DNA of 25,277 nt from an uncultured Bacillota bacterium (GTDB lineage Bacteria > Bacillota > Clostridia > Peptostreptococcales > Anaerovoracaceae), in the NCBI GenBank assembly GCA_959606705.1, contig CAUHLX010000002.1, positions 1 to 25,277 on the forward strand. The letters run 5' to 3'. The position numbers and the translations under genes were made by a program. The notes under the pieces are model-generated. The model was not told where the DNA came from and searched no databases. It was given only the letters and a program-made list of their open reading frames with translations. Positions within the stretch are counted from its first letter, which is position 1. Each line of letters opens with the position of its first letter. This document shows positions 22,915 to 25,277 of this stretch, piece after piece.

Positions 22915-23920
22915 TTCATTGAAGGAAATAGAAGACGCGCTCTTAGCCGCCGGACGGATCCTGGTGCTGCCCCATGTCAACATGGATGGCGACACTCTGG
23001 GATCCTCCGTGGCTCTTTGCCGCGCGCTGCGTTTGTCGGGAAGAGAGGCTATGGTTTTGATCGACGAGGCCATTCCCGACAATCTCCGGTTTTTGGATCA
23101 CGGCGAGTGCGCCGCCGATCCGGAGGCGATGAAAGAGGTCGAGCTCTGTGTGGCGGTGGATTGCAGTGACCTGCATCGGTTGGGATCGCGGAAGGATTCT
23201 TTTCTGCGGGCGCCTCGTAAAATCTGTGTGGATCATCATGAAACCAATGACAGCTTTGCGGATCTGAACTACATAGAGCCCTTTACGGCGGCCACGGGGG
23301 AGATCATTTACCGTTTGCTTTCGCGGATGAGCGATACCTGTGGAAAGGAACTGATCGATCGGGAAGCCGCGGAGGCAATTTACGCGGCCATCGTCACGGA
23401 TACCGGCAATTTTCAGTATTCCAATACCACGGCTCAGACCCATCTGATTGCCGCCGACCTGTTTGGAAAGGGCATCGATCACTCCGGCGTTTCCGTAGAG
23501 CTTTACCAAAATATGAGAGCGGAACGGCTGATGCTTCAAACCAAAGCGCTGGAGACCATGGAATTTTTTTGCCAGGGCCATGTCAACCTGGCGTATGTCA
23601 CTCAGGACATGCTGAAAGAAACCGGAGCGGCGATGGATGAAACCGAAGGAGTGGTAGAAACACTGCGCAATATCCGCAATGTGGAAATCTCTATCTTTTT
23701 GAAGGAGCACGCCCCGGAGGAGATCAAGGTGAGTTTTCGAGCCAAGAGCTTCGGCAACGTCGCTTCGATTTCCGCAGCGTTCGGCGGCGGCGGACATAAA
23801 AAAGCGGCGGGCTGCACCATCAGAAAGCCTTTGAAGGAAGCCATCGAACTGGTTCGGAAGGAAGTCGAGACGCAGTTTCAAGGGCAGGAAAGCCTGTTGA
23901 ATCAGGAAGAGATACGATAG
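22904..23920 (+). CDS. nrnA: DHH/DHHA1 phosphoesterase NrnA (oligoribonuclease / pAp phosphatase)
   Basis: The 338-residue protein matches NrnA, which degrades short RNA oligonucleotides and in several species dephosphorylates pAp. The DHH domain shows HVNMDGDTLGS (24-34), VAVDCSD, the DHH motif in VDHHETND (about 109-116) and AAIVTDTGNFQYSNT; the C-terminal DHHA1 domain ends with FGGGGHKKAAGC (about 292-303). All expected metal-binding residues are visible. It starts inside the end of rbfA (11-nt overlap), indicating coupling. It sits between rbfA and truB as in other Bacillota. Confidence 0.94.
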   Translation: MKNNSLKEIEDALLAAGRILVLPHVNMDGDTLGSSVALCRALRLSGREAMVLIDEAIPDNLRFLDHGECAADPEAMKEVELCVAVDCSDLHRLGSRKDSFLRAPRKICVDHHETNDSFADLNYIEPFTAATGEIIYRLLSRMSDTCGKELIDREAAEAIYAAIVTDTGNFQYSNTTAQTHLIAADLFGKGIDHSGVSVELYQNMRAERLMLQTKALETMEFFCQGHVNLAYVTQDMLKETGAAMDETEGVVETLRNIRNVEISIFLKEHAPEEIKVSFRAKSFGNVASISAAFGGGGHKKAAGCTIRKPLKEAIELVRKEVETQFQGQESLLNQEEIR

Positions 23921-23936
23921 AAGGAGCAATGGATTG
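23921..23936 (+). promoter_or_regulatory. Ribosome binding site that fixes a TTG start for truB
   Basis: AAGGAG (23921-23926) lies 7 nt from TTG 23934, the only start that reads into TruB. An ATG at 23929, only 2 nt from the ribosome site, is out of frame and ends after 16 codons. The spacing therefore favours the TTG. Confidence 0.75.
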
Positions 23937-24989
23937 GACCAGCGGTTTGACGAAAACACTTGCGGCATCATCAATTTGAATAAACCGGCGGGAATGACGT
24001 CCCACGACTGTGTTTCCGCCTTGCGGAGACTGACGGGGGTGCGCAGGATCGGGCATACGGGAACACTGGACCCCATGGCGACAGGGGTCCTTCCTCTGTG
24101 TATTGGCAGCGCCGCCAGGATCAACGAATATCTGGAGTTGGATTCGAAGTCCTATCGATGTACGGTGCAGCTGGGCGTGACCACCGACACGCTGGACGTG
24201 TGGGGGCAGGTCTCCACGGACTGCCGCTCCCGGCTTTTCGAAGAGCTGGGGAGTCCGCAGGAGGGACAGATCAACGAGAAGACGACGCTTCTGCTGCGAA
24301 GAGTGGAAGAGATCCTCTGGGAATTTCGCGGGGAAATCTCACAGATTCCTCCGAAGTACTCCGCCATTCGGGTGGATGGAAAGCGTCTCTACGAGTATGC
24401 CAGAAAGGGACTGGAGGTGGAGATCAAACCGCGGACCGTCTTTATTCGCGGCATCGGTTTGGTTTCCTTTCATCCGGAAAAGCTTCAGGCCTGCTTTGAC
24501 GTGGAATGCTCCAAAGGAACCTATATTCGCAGCATCTGCGCTAAGCTGGGAGAAAGACTTTCCTGCGGGGCTGCCATGTGCGGACTGATTCGTACGGGAA
24601 GCGGCCGGTTTACGCTTTCGGAAGCCGTGGATCTGGAGCAGCTGAAAGAAAATCCGCAGGAGGCCTTTGATCATCTCCTGCCCGCGGATTTCCCGTTGGT
24701 TCACTTCGGAAAGATTATGGTAAACGAAAATCGAGCCAAGTGGTTTGTCAGCGGCGGCAAGCTGGCGGGGCGAGATGTGGAAATTCAAAAGGAGCCTCTT
24801 TACGGAACCGGGGAAGGGGAGCCGGAGGATGCCTTCCGACGGTGGACCTCCCAGCGGTTGAACGGCGACGATCGATTCCGCAGGGCGTATAACGTATATC
24901 GCAGGGACGGAGTGTTTTTGGGCGTTGCCGTGTATCAGCCGGAATCAGGGCTGTATCAGGCGGACAAGATATTTTGGAGACAGGGGTGA
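23934..24989 (+). CDS. truB: tRNA pseudouridine(55) synthase TruB
   Basis: The 351-residue enzyme isomerises U55 in the T-arm of most tRNAs and also acts as a tRNA chaperone. The N-terminal GIINLNKPAGMTSHD, the catalytic motif HTGTLDPMATGVLP (Asp46), IPPKYSAIRVDGKRLYEYAR and KGTYIRSI are all present, so it should be active. Initiation is from TTG 23934. It is longer than the ~305-residue typical bacterial enzyme. The extra length includes a charged insertion near residues 95-125 (ELGSPQEGQINEKTT) and a longer C-terminal region with YGTGEGEPEDAFRRW, whose role I cannot tell. The next gene, ribF, begins 9 nt after the stop. Confidence 0.95.
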   Translation: MDQRFDENTCGIINLNKPAGMTSHDCVSALRRLTGVRRIGHTGTLDPMATGVLPLCIGSAARINEYLELDSKSYRCTVQLGVTTDTLDVWGQVSTDCRSRLFEELGSPQEGQINEKTTLLLRRVEEILWEFRGEISQIPPKYSAIRVDGKRLYEYARKGLEVEIKPRTVFIRGIGLVSFHPEKLQACFDVECSKGTYIRSICAKLGERLSCGAAMCGLIRTGSGRFTLSEAVDLEQLKENPQEAFDHLLPADFPLVHFGKIMVNENRAKWFVSGGKLAGRDVEIQKEPLYGTGEGEPEDAFRRWTSQRLNGDDRFRRAYNVYRRDGVFLGVAVYQPESGLYQADKIFWRQG

Positions 24990-24998
24990 GCCGGAACC

Positions 24999-25277
24999 AT
25001 GAAAATATTTAGCGATATGGATCACATCGGAGAAATTGGCAATACCGCGGTGGCTTTAGGCAACTTTGACGGGGTGCACAAAGGACATCAAGCTCTGATT
25101 GCCAGCACGGTGGAGAAGGCCGGAGCGGATGGCCTGAAAAGCGCGGTGTTTACGTTTACCAATCATCCGAAAAACGTCATGTCCGGTGAAAACGTGGTAA
25201 AGAATATCCTCTACTGGGATGACAAGGTGGAAATCTTAGAAAATCTGGGCGTGGATTATCTCTTCGCGCTTCCGTTC
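24999..25277 (+). CDS. ribF: Riboflavin kinase / FAD synthetase RibF (3'-partial)
   Basis: The first 93 codons are present and the gene runs off the window end. GNFDGVHKGHQ (21-31), with its H-x-G-H-type nucleotidyltransferase motif, and FTFTNHPKNVM place it in the N-terminal FAD synthetase domain of bifunctional RibF, which makes FMN and FAD from riboflavin. The C-terminal riboflavin kinase domain would lie outside. ATG 24999 lies 9 nt after the truB stop, with GGGGTGAG upstream as ribosome site. The truB-ribF pairing is common in Bacillota and supports the call. Confidence 0.93.
   Translation, partial: MKIFSDMDHIGEIGNTAVALGNFDGVHKGHQALIASTVEKAGADGLKSAVFTFTNHPKNVMSGENVVKNILYWDDKVEILENLGVDYLFALPF

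Noticed and set aside
1..25277. Mobile element, prophage, toxin-antitoxin or defence system
   Set aside because: No transposase, integrase, phage, restriction or small toxin-antitoxin pair was recognised in the window; no tRNA or attachment-site repeat was seen.

Overview
The window reads as a chromosomal segment of a low-to-moderate-GC Gram-positive anaerobe of the Bacillota, most likely a Clostridia member. The evidence is a PolC-type DNA polymerase III, the order rimP-nusA-rnpM(ylxR)-ylxQ-infB-rbfA-nrnA-truB-ribF typical of Bacillota, S-layer-homology (SLH) domains, a CotJC-like manganese catalase, strong AGGAGG-like ribosome binding sites and frequent TTG/GTG starts. This is inferred from gene content; no species is claimed.

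Layout. (1) 1-5.9 kb, accessory/surface and stress genes: the 3' part of an SLH-anchored HExxH metallopeptidase (+); a nested-stem bidirectional terminator; an oleate hydratase family protein (-) with an unusual basic/hydrophobic N-terminus; then a MATE exporter and a Mn-catalase (+). (2) 6.0-8.16 kb: a phosphohexomutase carrying an in-frame 18-bp tandem repeat, followed by a repeat-rich, hairpin-rich intergenic stretch that holds a possible Cys-rich alternative-frame ORF. (3) 8.16-10.95 kb (-): a deoD-uup operon, with the stop and start of the two genes overlapping as ATGA, behind an extended -10 promoter and a ~260-nt GC-rich structured leader of unknown identity. (4) 11.0-12.9 kb (+): an acyl-CoA synthetase with a clear sigma-A type promoter. 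(5) 12.9-25.3 kb (+): polC, then a promoter/leader with two hairpins, then the transcription/translation operon rimP-nusA-rnpM-ylxQ-infB-rbfA-nrnA-truB-ribF, with ribF cut by the window end.

How the genes work together. The right half is core information processing: replication (polC), 30S maturation (rimP, rbfA), transcription elongation/termination (nusA), RNase P modulation (rnpM), a putative RNA-binding L7Ae protein, initiation factor 2, nanoRNA/pAp turnover (nrnA), tRNA pseudouridine 55 (truB) and FMN/FAD synthesis (ribF). The left half holds fatty-acid handling (oleate hydratase; acyl-CoA synthetase further on), export, oxidative-stress defence, sugar phosphate isomerisation and purine salvage.

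I see no CRISPR array, tRNA, rRNA, insertion sequence, phage gene or obvious defence island. The most unusual material is: low-complexity or tandem-repeat insertions in three housekeeping proteins (phosphohexomutase, PolC, IF2); the repeat cluster at 7.4-8.16 kb; an Asn at the catalytic Asp204 position of the DeoD-type phosphorylase; a Met at the usual catalytic Glu position of the oleate hydratase; and the unassigned deoD leader.
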